Shown: positions 43,916 through 55,559, counted from the stretch's first letter. The stretch: 64,000 bases of DNA from Amborella trichopoda (GCF_000471905.2 NW_006500357.1:1062658-1126657), one strand, 5' to 3'. The notes: generated by a model not told the origin, from the sequence alone. A program made the numbers and translations.

Positions 43916-44663
43916 AGACCAAGAGCAGCCACCGTGAGTAAACTATCACGATGTGCGTGTAAGTGTTACCGCCGCGCGTGTTCTAGCCGTCGTGAGTGTT
44001 CTATGCCAGGGGAACCTCTTTACTTGCCATTGCATGTGTGCCACTTGGATGCCACCAGATGCCACTTAGCTTTTGCATGAGTGCCACGTAGCTTGTGCAC
44101 GCTGCCCTATCCTCACTTTGCTTATAAGTCCCTCCTTCACACACCCCTCACAAGAGTTTTCACTCTCTTTCTCGCTCTCACCCACATTTTTCCCCTTAGA
44201 GCCTTAGAGCCTCAAGCTTGAGACCCTCCATTGGAAGCTTGGCCCAGAAGAAAAATTGTGAGGGGAAAACTTAGAACTTCTTGGTGCAGGTAAGTAGATA
44301 TGGCATCCATGCTTCCATGATTTCGTTACTTATGTAGTATGAAATCTAAGAAGGAACTTGTATCAAGTTGTAAGAATGAGATGGATGTATGTATTATGCT
44401 AGAATGAGCCTAAATTTCCAGAACTGTAACTCTTAATTTCGTGATAAATGGAGCATTGTAGATATTTCTGTTAGTTATTAAAATTCGTGAAAAATCATCC
44501 TTGTGAGTCTAGTTTGATATGAAAAAGGTCTTGTATTAATATCTATTTTGGTTTGGAAGATATTATTCATTCTTTGAAGTATGCCAAAATTTTGAAATGA
44601 AATTCTAGGAACTGAGAACATTTTTGTGATGAAATTTTCACTGACCAAAAATGTCGAAATAAA

Positions 44664-45260
44664 ACCCAACTAGTTTTAAATGAAATATGGTTGTGTTTAC
44701 TCCAAAAATAATTTTTATGGCTGTCCGAAATTCCTTATGGATTGGAAATTATGCTACGTTTTCTATGGGTATGTCACTATTATAGTTGCAGGAAATTCCA
44801 GAACCTTATACCTTTTTGTAATGATTTGTTAAGTAATAAAAATGCCCCTGATTGAACCCAAACTAGTTTTAAATAAAAGATAGTTGCGTTTATTCCAAAA
44901 ATTATTTTGATGGCAGGTCGAAATTCCTTAGGGATTGGAAATTACGCTTCTTCTTCCATGGGTATATCACTGTTGTAGTTGCATGAAATTCCAGAACATT
45001 ATACCTTTTTGTAATGATCTGTTGGGTGACCAAAATGCCCCTGATTGAATCCAAACTAGTTTTAAATGAAATATAGTTGTGTTTACTTCAAAAATTATTC
45101 AATGACAGGCTCAAATTCCTTATGGACTGGAAATTGTGTCCCTTTTTCTAAGAGTGTGTCATTATAATAGTTGCAGGAATTTCCAGAACCTTACACATTT
45201 TTGTAATGATCTGTTGGGTGAATAAAATGTCTTTAATTGAGCCCAAAACAGTTTGTAAAT
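44664..45260 (+). repeat. ~193-bp tandem repeat (3.1 copies)
   Basis: Units begin at the phrase CCAAACTAGTTTTAAAT at about 44,664, 44,857, 45,049 and 45,242. Each has AATTCCTTATGGATTGGAAATT, TATGGGTATGTCACT and CCAGAACCTTATACCTTTTTGT in the same order. The length is close to a nucleosomal repeat, which is common in plant satellites. Confidence 0.9.
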
Positions 45261-45416
45261 GAAATATGAATGAGTCTAGTTTTAAATTAGCTTTGGAATC
45301 ATGACCAAATTCTCTGTGGATTAGGAGTTATGCTCAATTTTCTAGGGGACTGTCACAACGAAGTGCCTTTTCTTTTATGAATAATTGACTAAGTATGGAA
45401 AATTCTTATGAAATGA

Positions 45417-45895
45417 TGAATGCTCATGAATTATTGTATAAGGCATGGTTACAATAAGACATGGTTATGAAATGGATAATGTTTATGAACGCTCATGAAT
45501 TATCGTATAAGGCATGGTTGTAATAAGACATGCTTATGAAATGGATAATGTTTATGAATGCTCATGAATTATTGTCTAAGGCATGGTTGTAATAAGACAT
45601 GCTTATGAAACAGATAATGTTTATGAATGCTCATGAATTATTGTATAAGGCATGGTTCTAATAAGACATGCTTGTAATAAGACATGCTTATGAAATGGAT
45701 AATGCTCATGAACTAGTGAATACTCGTGAATGCTTGTGAGTTCTTATGAACTACTGAATGTGCATGGTTGTAAGAAGACATGCCTTGTGATATGAGCACA
45801 TGGTTGTAATAAGACATGCCTATGTGATATGAGTGCATGGTTGTAATAAGGCATGCCTATATGTTATGAGTGCATGGTTGTAATAATACATGACT
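45417..45895 (+). repeat. 69-bp and 37-bp tandem repeats
   Basis: From 45,417 to about 45,720 there are four 69-bp units with AATGCTCATGAATTATTG, AAGGCATGGTTGTAATAAG and CTTATGAAATGGATAATG. From 45,748 to 45,895 a shorter 37-bp unit, GTGCATGGTTGTAATAAG plus CATGCCTATGTGATATGA, continues about four times. The shorter unit appears derived from the longer one. Confidence 0.88.
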
Positions 45896-46929
45896 CTAAT
45901 ATGATGGTGTCAGCAGCTGCGATCTTTCCCTGACTCCCCATGATAGGACGGGAGTTAGGAAGTGAATGTAAATATTTGGGAGGGTCGCGCCCCCCAAATC
46001 TATATAGGCACTACGCATTAGGCCATCCAAGGATAGTGTAACACTCTCTCGCCAGAAGGGCATAAGAAGAGGGTCGTGTCTTGCAAGGCCTCAGCCTATC
46101 AAAAAGCCCCAATACGTGTTGGAGATTGTGTGTGGTGTATAAAGGCATTAAGAAATGGGTCATCCATTTTTCATTGCCTTCCCTCCTGAGGGAGGGTAAA
46201 AGTCCTAAGTAATAGGATTGACTTAGCCTGATGGATAGGGCTTCTACTTCGGATGTAGTCAGTGTTAAGATTGCTTGTAATTGTTCATATACCTGCTTGA
46301 ATTATTACCTTGTTATCTTGATAGAAAGATTCAATAGACTACTAGCTTATGCGATGATATATGATCCGCCTTTGTTTCATAATTGCAAAAGAGTTATGAT
46401 AGATGGCTCCACCTATACAAACCTTGTGAATGAATGGGAATAACTCTGTTTAGGCAAGAATGCATAATGCTTGATCTGCTTATTAGGCTTTATAGGTCAT
46501 CCCTTCGACTTTCTTCCATATAGAGTGATAGTTCGCAAGACAAGGACAGACAGCTGGGGTGAACATTTTGGTGGCTGCAAGAATGCACTTGACGAAGAGG
46601 CTTTTGGTTGTAGGTGTTAGATGGTCATGGGCCATGTTGTTGTTTTTGTTGAGTTATGAATTTTTTGTTGGGCCTTTGGTGCCCTAGAACTCAATTGTAA
46701 TAATTTTGGAGTATATATATATGCAATCGCTTTTTTATTGGTTCTGTAATTGCATGGTTGTATTGGAAGTTTTTGGTTTTATTTCGTGGTTTACTTTGAT
46801 TCCAACTTTATGAAGTGATGAGTGCACTCCGACTTGAGTAGCATTCGCTACCCTTGTGATCATGATCCCGCACCCTGTCGCCCTCTTGCGAGTACGAAAA
46901 GAGTCAGGGGGTGGGGTTGTGACAGTGCG

Positions 46930-47200
46930 GGTCTGTGACTTTTTAAGTGAGAGAGAAAGATTAAAGAGAGAGGGAGCTCAAACTTATGTCCAAGTGGAGA
47001 GAGAGAGAGAGAGGGAGCTCAGACCTGGATTCGAGTGGAGAGAGAGAGAGAGAAGAGAGAGAGAGAAGAGAGAGAGAGAAGAGAGAAGAGAGAGAGAGAG
47101 AGAGAAGAGAGAGAGAGGAGGAGAGAGAAGAGAGAAAAGGATGGGAGAGAAAGAGAGAGGAGAGGAGGAGAGATAAAGAGACAGATTAGAGGAGGAGAGA
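46930..47200 (-). repeat. continuation of gypsy leader, GA-rich
   Basis: It begins GGTCTGTGAC, completing the leader core interrupted at 43,597, then two copies of a GGGAGCTCA.AC phrase and a pure GA tract. At about 47,200 it merges with the CT tract of the truncated LTR to the right. The Arg/Glu and Ser/Leu frames here are compositional. Confidence 0.7.
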
Positions 47201-48669
47201 GAAAATTACCTTCATCAAAAGGATACCAGACTTTTTCTTCTCTCTCCTCTCTCTCTCTCTCTCTTGGACGTGCCCACAATCTCAATGTAAAACTCTCAAA
47301 TTTTATTGATCAGCGTGGAACCCTTTACAATTAGGTTTAGCATGTATTTATAGAATTGGGCCCAAACATCGGTGGATGCCAAAAATCTAGCCTAATTGAT
47401 GATAATTACAAATTATTTGAATAAAAGAAAAATATAAAAATTGGTGCAAACTGACAGTTATGCCCCTGCCCAACAATACATGGAATTCCAAAACAGTCCC
47501 TATTGCTGCCCTAGAATGTGCGTGATCTTCCATGGATGATTCAGGGTTACTACGATGGTCGTTTAGCAAAAATATGATTACTTTTTTCTTGGGCTCAGCA
47601 TGACGATCGATTTGGTACCAACTTCGAACCACAAATCGCATTTTTAAGCCACGATCATGCAACTCGAAATTTTTATGAATCTTACAAATTTTGGATCGAT
47701 AATGCCCTCATTTCTTAATGATTTTCTTTGATTTCTTCACTGTATTTCACTGAGCATGCTATCACAATCGCGTTGCAACAAACGCAGCTCGATTTTGTGT
47801 CGGATGAAGATTTTGTAACTTTTAGGTTTTGATCAGAATCTAGAATTTCAGCAGCCAAAATCTACTAAAACTTTATCGGCATCATGTGTGAAGTCTGATG
47901 GTCCATCGTAAGCGAGGTTCAGCCCAGATGTAACCTCATACCTTACGCACATGATGGAACTGGTCTCGAGTCAATCCGATGTGCGAGCGTCATGATATGG
48001 CTGCTCGAGCGAGACATGTCGCTGTTTGATTTCTTGCAACCTTTACCATGAATCACCCACTTCTCTCTAGTTTTTATCCCTACAGAGACGTTGTCACGGG
48101 GCATGCACATATCGAAACAATCGTCATGGCGAGATGAACACGCTCACAAAATTTGAGAGCGGTTCGACTCAGAAAGAGGGAGATATGGCTCCCGGAAGTC
48201 ACTGCCTAAAACTGTGAAAACAATCACCATTAATGGTGATGTGGTGCAGGGAGAGCGCACAGCAATAATGTGCGTCCTATCCCTTTTCAGTATTTTACTT
48301 ATAACTTTGTCCTGGAGCCTTTGTTTAAGCCGAAACTTGACCTCTAAGGGTTGTCGACCGTTTTGAATCTAATGGCGGTGGTCCCACAACTGTTTGATGC
48401 ACCAAAAATAGATTTCTATATATAGGGTCCGTTTCAGGTTGCTAGAGGCCAATTGTTTTCCAAAATTGCTTCTTCATCTACAGTACCTTAAACATGTAGG
48501 GTCGCGACAAAACTTTGCAGGTGGCCTTTTGGAGTCCTTAGGAAGATTCTCACACGTTCTGAGGTAATTATGAGACTGTCAAAAATTCCACCATAAATCA
48601 AGGCTTTATTGATCGACTTCTCTTTTATTCCGCATCGGAGACCAAGGTGCTAAAAACTGTGTTCAAACA
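47200..48669 (-). mobile_element. family A LTR, 3'-truncated (minus)
   Basis: The minus-strand start is at 48,669, TGTTTGAACACAGTTTTTAG, followed by ATCAATAAAGCC and the block common to all family A LTRs (for example, GGTACCAACTTCGA around 47,616). It stops within the CT tract, so about the last half of the LTR is missing. Its start interrupts the RNase H reading frame to the right. Confidence 0.85.
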
Positions 48670-49090
48670 CCCCGTAAATAGTTAAGTATTTCAAGTTCAT
48701 ATGGGAAACAATATCCAAGCCCATAATGAGTGCTTGATTTTTTGCTTCATTATGTGACTCTATCTCTAGGAGAGAGAATACTAGTGGGACAAGGTCATCA
48801 TGAGGGGTGGAAAAAACTACTCCAGCACCACCTCTTTCAGGCTAAAATGCCCCATCAAAGTGCATCTTCCAATCATATGAAGCTTCAACATGCTTCTTCA
48901 TCTAGTTAATCGTCACATAAAGGAGAACCAATTGGGAGATGGTGTGCAGCCAAGAAATATGCAAGAGCTTGACCTTTAATAGCTTTTTGCGCCACTTATA
49001 TGATGTCAAACTCCATGAGTAGTGATCATTTCATGAGTCATCCTGACAGACCAGGGACTGAGCCTATAATTATGCCACTAAACCAAAGGG
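48670..49090 (-). pseudogene. RT/RNase H junction fragment of a second Tat-type gypsy copy
   Basis: The minus strand reads L-L-M-E-F-D-I-I and A-Q-K-A-I-K-G-Q-A-L-A-Y-F-L-A (49,015-48,945), the end of the RT-linked region. After a shift comes Y-D-W-K-M-H-F-D-G-A-F, a stop, then R-G-G-A-G-V-V-F, H-N-E-A-K-N-Q-A-L-I-M-G-L and L-K-Y-L-T-I-Y-G at 48,675, where the LTR cuts in. This corresponds to the start of the second RNase H and differs in sequence from the copy at 38,055-38,717. To the right it joins gypsy leader, so gag, protease and most of RT are deleted. Confidence 0.85.
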
Positions 49091-49149
49091 CCCCCTAAAT
49101 GTGATCAAGGTAGAGAAGAAAGTGAGAGAGAGAGAGAGAAAGAAAGAGA

Positions 49150-50210
49150 TGAAAGCCTTCCACAACCCGAACATTATGTGACTTGGTGGTTAGAGTAGTG
49201 AAACGGTTAAAACTCTAAATAAATCTAACTTAGGATGACCCCAACCCGTGTGACCGATTGTAAGAGAATAAATACCTCTTATAACTCGACTTCAGTGTGC
49301 GAGCTGATGGTTAGAGTAGCATTTCGAAAGTTAGAACCCTGGTCCACTATCTCAAGACGACCCCAAATCGAGTGCTCAAGAGGTGAAAGAAACAATGAGT
49401 TAAAGAGAGAACTAAAATAATGATGAAGTAAAAATGAAGTAAAATAAATGAGAAATTGAAGCATGGATTTAAAGTGAAATGAAAATGTTTTAGATAAGAG
49501 GAAATGGGATGGATAAGGTCAAGGAATGATGGACCTGCCTAAGGTGCGAGTCCGGACTCTAAGGGGAGATGAGAGAATGCAATGGACCCACCCAAGGTGT
49601 GGGTCCGAGCTCACAAGGGAATGAGAGGGATATGAGGGTGGATAGGGATGAGAGAGAGATGAGGGGCACATAGAGGTGGAGAGAAAGAGGAGAGAAGAGA
49701 GTGAGAGAGTGAGAGAAGGGTGGACCCGCCTATTGTGTGGGTCTGTGAATAGACAGTTGAGAGTGGAGAGAGTAGAGAGAAATAGAGGGAGAGTAGGGCA
49801 GATAGAGGTGGAGAGCAAAAGGAGAGAAGAGAGAATAAGAGAGTGAGGGAAGAGCGGACTCGCCTATGGCACAGGTCCATGAATAGACGAGAGAGAAAGG
49901 GGGTAGGGGAGAGAAAATAGAGAGATGGAAGGATGGATTGCCTAAGGCGTGGGTCCATGTCTTGGGCTGAGGAGAAGAGAGAGTGAAAGAGAGACTGTGA
50001 GAGGGAGGGAAGTAGAGTGGACCCGTCTAAGGCACGGGTCCATCACTCTGACGAGAGGGAAAGAGAGGATAAGAGAGAGAAACGAACTGGGTCTACCCTA
50101 GGTGTGGGTCTAGACTTCCGCAAGAGAGAGAGAAAGGGAGAGGGTACTCGGATCCGCTCTAGGACCGAGTGAGAGAGAGAGAGAGAGGGTACTCGGACCT
50201 GCCCTGGGGT
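49150..50210 (-). repeat. second copy of the gypsy leader with palindromic cores
   Basis: It matches 42,870-43,597: the paired TTAGAACCCT..GACCCCAA phrases at 49,190-49,380, then repeats with GGACCC...GGGTCC cores starting at 49,531, 49,584, 49,722, 49,856, 49,934 and 50,019. Spacing is less regular than in the first copy. Long Ser/Leu frames on the minus strand are compositional. Confidence 0.8.
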
Positions 50211-50875
50211 TCCTTTCGAGTGTTCAGCCCAATAGTCTTTTTTGCAACCTTGGGGTTTTTTTGGATTTTCAGCCCAACAGATTTCCTTTTTATTTATTTT
50301 TCATTGCCTCGGGGTCCCTTTTGGGTGTTCAGCCCGGTTGCCTTTTTTCCAACGTTTGGGTTTCCTTTTGGATTTTCAGCCCCAGGGATTTCTTTTTTTT
50401 TTGAAGAAGAAGAAGAAGAGAAGAAGATAACAAAGGATGAGGAGGAGGATGAAGAAGAAGTGTCATTGATGCCCTCTTTATTTTTTCTTTTCTTTTCTTT
50501 TTTCTTTTTTTTTGGCAATTTGCCCTAAGATCATGTAGGAATTCGATCATCTTTCCCTTCTCCAAGTAGCAGGGAGGTTCTAATATTGGTTTTCTGATTT
50601 TCCTTGCCCCAGGTTAGCATCCAATATCTCTTTGATAATGGTTATTGAATTCCCCTCGGACCTGTCCTTTGAATTGCCCTACTTAAACTTTGATTTTCTG
50701 ACTAAGAAGCACTCTCAATTTCATAATCCATCAATCTTTTGATTTGAACGATAAGCTCATTAGGTTTTCCCTATTAATTGGATAATTTATGTTGCTCATT
50801 AGGCGCTAATGCCTTTTAAAGTATGAGGCGCGAATGCCCCATTTGGTTATCTATAAGGGGTGAGTGATCACCCTT
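50211..50875. repeat. T-rich repeat block beside the candidate LTR
   Basis: It has four loosely similar ~60-bp phrases with TTTTGGGTGTTCAGCCC or TTTTGGATTTTCAGCCC (50,210-50,390), a GAA-rich stretch (50,400-50,460) and poly-T (50,480-50,515). The rest to 50,875 shows nothing recognisable. No convincing primer-binding site was found next to 50,876. Confidence 0.6.
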
Positions 50876-51350
50876 GTTTACAGTGCAAAATCAGACAGAT
50901 CTTCAGAGGAAGATCCCTCGAATCTGAACACCACAAACTGATTTTAAAAGAAGTGATAAAGAATGTGGGGAAAATCGAATTTTGATTTGAGGTCACATTT
51001 GCTCAGAAATGGGCAGATCTACTCTCATATCAGTGGCAGAGCTAGCATTGATCTGAAATATGAAACACTGAATAAAAAGAAATAAACTAACTATTTCTAA
51101 TTAAAATGCAATAAAAAGAAGAAATAAGGAAGAGTGAAATATATATACCAGACAGGGCCAAATGGGAAGGGACTCCCAAGGCTTCGAGGCCTCGCCCATA
51201 TCAAAACTGGTGTCCTCTTTTTTTTCTCTCTTCTGGTTTTAACCAGGCCTTGGCCTAGTTGAATGGATTTTCTTGATCTAAGGATGGCTGAAACTAGGGT
51301 TTTCCTAGGTCTAGGGTTTTACAAAAGGTCTAAAGCTAAGGGATGTTTTT
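50876..51350 (-). mobile_element. candidate LTR of the Tat-type gypsy element, right copy
   Basis: It is collinear with 28,571-29,050, beginning TGTTTAC on the plus strand and sharing AGATCTACTCTCATAT and the GGCTTCGAGGCCTCGCCC block. With the gypsy body on the minus strand this would be the 5' LTR. The right part is not resolved and is followed at 51,445 by another LTR. Confidence 0.55.
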
Positions 51351-51444
51351 AGCAAACTCTTTTTTTACCTAATTCTTAGAAGAAACCCCCACAAATAGCC
51401 ACGAATTTTCATTTTTGTAGATTGGGAATCGACGGAAACTTACT

Positions 51445-52174
51445 ATCGGGACCCCGTCTCTTCGTTGTCTCGCACTTCCTCCTCATTCTCTTCTCATCTC
51501 ATTTGACTGAGGGTAGACTCGGCCTAGCATTGCCATAGCGGTCTGGCTATCGAGCAATATTGCTATCATGCTGGTCCTGAGTATCATGCCCATCTTGCTG
51601 CCACACCAGATTAGGACAGTCATAGCGGCCTTGGTTTCGAGTAGTATTGCCGTTGTGCTGGTCCTAGTACCATGTTTATCTTGTTATTATACCGAGTCGA
51701 TCATGGCACTGGCCTAGCTATCATGCTAGTCTCGTCACCTTACCAAGTTTTATTCTCTTTTTTACCTTTATTCAAATTGTTCTCTTCATCACCTTCACTT
51801 ATAAATGTGCATTCCTCAAAGACAAGGGTGGGTTCTTTGTCCCACTTGTCTTGTAAGTTTCGCATGATAATGTTGTGCATAAAACAAGAAAATTACAGGT
51901 GAACGGAGGCGAATCCGAACCAGCAGAAGCAGCTGGGGAACTTTCTGTCGTGATTTAAGAGGGCACTCGCATGAGTCAGCCTGAGTAAGTCATGGACCCA
52001 GGTGAGGCTGGTCCTCACCTCACGTTGAAATTCCTCTCTTACTAATTGGACACCCGCCCTTGTTCTGTGAACGAGGTTCCCGAGAGAGCGATCTCAAGTC
52101 TCAGGTTTTTCTAACCTGAGACACATGTCACCTGATCACCTAGATCTGGGGAGGTGAGATCGAGGCACCTAACA
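51445..52174 (+). mobile_element. family A LTR, 5'-truncated (plus)
   Basis: It matches the last ~730 bp of the solo LTR at 903-3,694: ATCGGGACC.., TTGACTGAGGGT.GACTC, GTCTGGCT.TCGAGCA, AGCTGGGG..CTTTC.GTCGTGAT and GATCGAGGCACCTAACA at the end. It is followed after four bases by a primer-binding site, so it is the 3' part of a 5' LTR. Confidence 0.88.
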
Positions 52175-52178
52175 AGTT

Positions 52179-52195
52179 TGGCGACTCCACTAGGG
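52179..52195 (+). promoter_or_regulatory. primer-binding site (tRNA-Arg type)
   Basis: TGGCGACTCCACTAGGG is nearly complementary to the 3' end of plant tRNA-Arg(ACG), whose complement I recall as TGGCGACTCCGCTGGGG. Ogre/Tat elements are known to use tRNA-Arg. The same site occurs inverted at 61,269-61,285. Confidence 0.75.
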
Positions 52196-52560
52196 ACTTA
52201 TTACCCCTTCTTCGGTTCACTCTTGTTTGATCAGTGTCACCTTTTACTTTCTGCACTACTTTCTATGGCAGTTATTCGACCAGTTCATCAGAGTTGGGGA
52301 TTTTCTCATCCCGACACTCGTGACTATGCCAGGGAAGCTAACTGCTCAAGCTTCCTTCCCTGCACTCCTTCTGAGTCAGGACTCACAGTCTGGCTCCCAT
52401 GTTCTCTCTTGGATTGGTGCGAGCAAGGACTTAAAGGTCCTTGACTCCCAGCTTCCTCGCCCTAGTGGACCCTCCACCAAGGACCCTTGCATTGGTAGCA
52501 CAACTGCTACCACACATAGCCTCACCCTGTTGAAGTGAATGGGTTCACTAGGGAAGCAAT
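52196..52560 (+). other. family A leader, plus orientation
   Basis: It matches 60,940-61,268 in inverted orientation (GTTCACTCTTGTTTGATC, CATTGGTAGCACA..TGCTACC). Similarity stops at about 52,525, where this copy runs into minisatellite DNA instead of gag. Reading frames are shifted relative to the other copy, arguing against coding. Confidence 0.75.
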
Positions 52561-52681
52561 GAAGGTGGTGCGTGCACACAAATGGGTCGGTTAGGGAAAG
52601 CGTACGTGAAAATGCATGTAAAGGGGGTGTGCACATATGTGGAGGCAAGTTTAAGGTCGTGCCTCGGGGACATGAGCAAAG

Positions 52682-53970
52682 CAGTTTAACGTCATGCAGC
52701 TAGGACATGCACTATGGTTTAAGGTCATATAGCTTTGACCGTGGTTATGCAGTGTAAAGTCATGAAACTAGGACCGTGCAGTTTAAGGTCGTGCAACTAG
52801 ACCTCTGCTACAGTTTAAGGTCATATAGTTTTGACCGTGATGCTGAGCCTTTGACTATCATGTAGCTAGGACGTAGACTATGGTTTATGGTCATATAGTT
52901 TGGACCGTGGCTATGTAGTTTAAATTCATGCTACTAGGACTAGGTAGTTTAAGGTCGTGCAATTAGACCTTTGCTACAGTTTAAGGTCATATAGTTTAGA
53001 CCATGGCTATGCAGTTTAAAGTCATGCAGCGCGGACCATGGCTATGTAGTTTAAGGTCATGCAGCACGGACCATGGCTATGTAGTTTAAGGTCATGCAGC
53101 ACGGACCACGGCTGTGCAGTTTAGAGTCATGCACCATGGACCACAGCTATGCATTTTAAGGTTTTGCAGCATGGACCACGGCTGTGCAGTTTAAGGTATT
53201 ACAGCATGGACCACGATTGTGTAGTTTTAAGGTCATGCAGCATTGACCCAGGTGGGGGTCGCCATGTAGGTGAAGCTGCATAGGGAACAGGTCTGTGGAT
53301 AGCAATCTGATTCTTGGGGATAAAGATAATTGAGGTAGTACACAAGCAGAGAGATTTAGATGAAGATGGTGGCCCTACCAAGAGTGGCGAGCGGAAGCAG
53401 ACTTCACGGGGGATTAAGAGGGTAAGTGTGACTCCCTGTGGATGATGAGTAATAGTATGCATGTAACTCTACTGAGAGTGACATGCCAGAATACAGATGT
53501 AACCCCATTAGGGGTAGTATTTTACAATAGGGTGTGACTCCTACTGGGGAGTTGGTGTGAGACAGACCCACTGGGGATTGAAGCGGTAAGATGGACTCCC
53601 TTTTTCTTTTGCATACGCCTAACTCCACTGGGGATGTTGATGGAATACACCTGGCGAAGGGGTGCGTCCGTTTCACAGTTTAAAGTCATGCGTGCGAACT
53701 ATTTGTTGCATTGTTTATCGTTTTACTACAAGGACGTGCGTTACAGTTTTAAGGTCTTGTAGCTCGGACCATGGCTATGCAGTTTAAAGTCATGCGGCTA
53801 GGATCATACAGTTTTAAGGTCGTGCAACTAGACCTCCGCTATAGTTTAGGGTCATATAGTTTCAATCGTGCAGTTTAAGGTCGTGCAACTAGACCGTGGC
53901 TATATAGTTTAGGGTCATGTGGCTAGGACCAAGGCTGTGCAGTTTAAGGTCATTTGGCATGGACCATTTT
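52682..53970 (+). repeat. 35-bp minisatellite (AGTTTAAGGTCATGCAGC type), two blocks
   Basis: The first block, 52,682-53,250, is most regular from 53,009 to 53,220: six consecutive 35-bp units with AGTTTAAGGTCATGCAGC and a GGACCATGGCTAT-like end. The second block is 53,677-53,970. Between them (53,260-53,640) is a different degenerate repeat around ACTCC..CTGGGGA. No protein is supported. Confidence 0.88.
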
Positions 53971-54269
53971 GTGGGGAGAATGTAACTTAAGGGGGAATAT
54001 AGTCGTAATTGGGGACTCGACTCCCCGGAGGAGTGAGGCTGGGGTACAGGGAATGAACTTCTTAGGGATGCAAGATGAAGGTCCAGATGGGAGTGCCATG
54101 GCATGCGCATAGTGCTAAGTTCTGGATGGCGTTTACAGTGTTAGGCTGCTGATGAAGGGCGTGCGGCGTTAGCCACTCACTTGGTGAGGCGCGTGGCGTT
54201 AACTCCTGATGTGCGAGCGACTATAGCCCTTGACGAAACATACTATGATGGCCTTTGGCGAGGGCACAT

Positions 54270-54490
54270 GGTGATGGCCCTTGACGAAGGCGCGTGACGA
54301 TAGCATCTTATGCAGCACACAATGATTGCCTCTGGGTGAAGCGCGCGGCGATAACCCTTGACGAAGGCGCGCGATGATAGCATCTTACGCAGTGCATGGT
54401 GATTGCCTCTGGGTGAAGCGCACATTGATAACCCTTGACGAAGGCACATGGCAATATCATCTTACGCAACACACGACGATAACCCTTTCA
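54270..54490 (+). repeat. 77-bp tandem repeat
   Basis: About 2.9 units of 77 bp: ACCCTTGACGAAGGCGCG, ATGATAGCATCTTACGCAG, GGTGATTGCCTCTGGGTGAAG. Each is a triple of ~26-bp subunits. Similar words occur at 62,100-62,220 inside a family A LTR. Confidence 0.85.
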
Positions 54491-54593
54491 AGCCTAGGGC
54501 TTGATCCGCTCTAGCCTGGTCTTATTGCCGTCAGAAACTGGGGATTGGAGCGTCATTTCGAACTTGTGAGGGGCACTTTGTGGCACTGTTGAG

Positions 54594-54600
54594 TATAAAA
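54594..54600 (+). promoter_or_regulatory. TATA-like box, probable LTR promoter
   Basis: GAGTATAAAAGGGGGAAAACC is a good plant TATA context, followed after about 60 bp by a GA-rich stretch. No gene follows in the plus strand. It most likely belongs to an unidentified LTR. The sequence from 54,600 to 55,560 holds only degenerate ~36-bp repeats (55,330-55,550). Confidence 0.4.
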
Positions 54601-55559
54601 GGGGGAAAACCTCATTTTATTGTTTTACCGAAGGGTAAAACATTCAAAGAGAGTTTTAAAGAGAGAGAGAAAGAGAGCTGGAGTTTTCTTCTAGAGTTTC
54701 CCGGCTAAAGTTTTCTCGACCCAAATTTGTAGCAGACATGCCTTCAGGAACTTTTATGGCAAGTTCTGTAGGTCGTGGGCCTTTACGGCGTACTTGTGGG
54801 CGTTTTAGAAAGGTGCCAAGGCTCTCCTGAGCATGGAAGAGGGGCTTCTCAGGGTCTCACCGAGACCCATCCAGTGAAGTTGCAGGAGTCGCAGTGGTGT
54901 TTTGCCAGAGCTGAGGTGCTTTTTCGATAGTCTCGAGGCTGAAGGGGAGGTTGCAGAGAAGTTAGGGGGGCTGACAGTCCTCTGGTTATCGCAAGAAGAA
55001 GGAGGAGTAGCAGTGGGTTCACCGAAAAACTCAGTGGAATTCCGATGAGTTTGTAGCGAACTGCTGAAATGCGAAAACACGGAGAAGGGAAATCCGCAGG
55101 GTTAAAGGGAAGCTTTCTGAGGATTCCGGTGGTTTTTTCGATTTTCGCGGCTATTGAAAAGGGAAAAGAATAAGGTCAGGGAGAGTTCCCGATGGACGGT
55201 GTACCGTCGGCGAGGAGTGACAGTTGGGGAAATCGAAGAGGTGTGGGAGTTAATGCGTCTCGAGAATTGGAAACAGTGGGAACCAGGGCCTCGTGAGGGC
55301 ATGCATGACATTAAGTCGTGCAGTGCTACCTTCATGCGTCTCTAAGCCGTGCATGGTGATAGCGACACTCAGAAGCATGCCACTCCTTGCGATAGTCTCG
55401 CGTGGTGCTGACCTGCTTATGGTAATGGTAGCAAGCAGCATTGAGCTGCGCACGACAGTGGTCGCTTGCGGCGTTGAGTCATACGCGACGATGATCACGT
55501 GCAATATTGAGTTGTGCATGACGATGACCATGGACGGCGTTGCCTTGTGAGGGCCAAGA

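Larger units (their letters stand above)
43598..46924 (+). mobile_element. solo LTR with GTGCG target duplication, chromovirus (Tekay/Del)-like
   Basis: It starts TGTGAGGGCCCAGGC and ends GGGTGGGGTTGTGACA, 3,327 bp. GTGCG lies on both sides (43,593-43,597 and 46,925-46,929). Deleting the LTR restores the leader core CCTAA-GTGCG-GGTC, which is strong support. A promoter-like TTATAAG at about 44,101 is followed by a CT-rich transcribed leader and a possible splice donor CAGGTAAG (44,287). The end sequence resembles Del/Tekay LTR ends from memory. It carries several tandem repeats, listed separately. No coding sequence was recognised. Confidence 0.92.

Noticed and set aside
52154..52444. Plus-strand gene over the LTR/leader junction
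   Set aside because: It runs across the LTR end and primer-binding site, and the frame is not kept in the inverted copy at 60,940-61,286.
54594..54600. Promoter of a host gene
   Set aside because: No gene-like coding sequence follows, and the surrounding repeats resemble LTR sequence.
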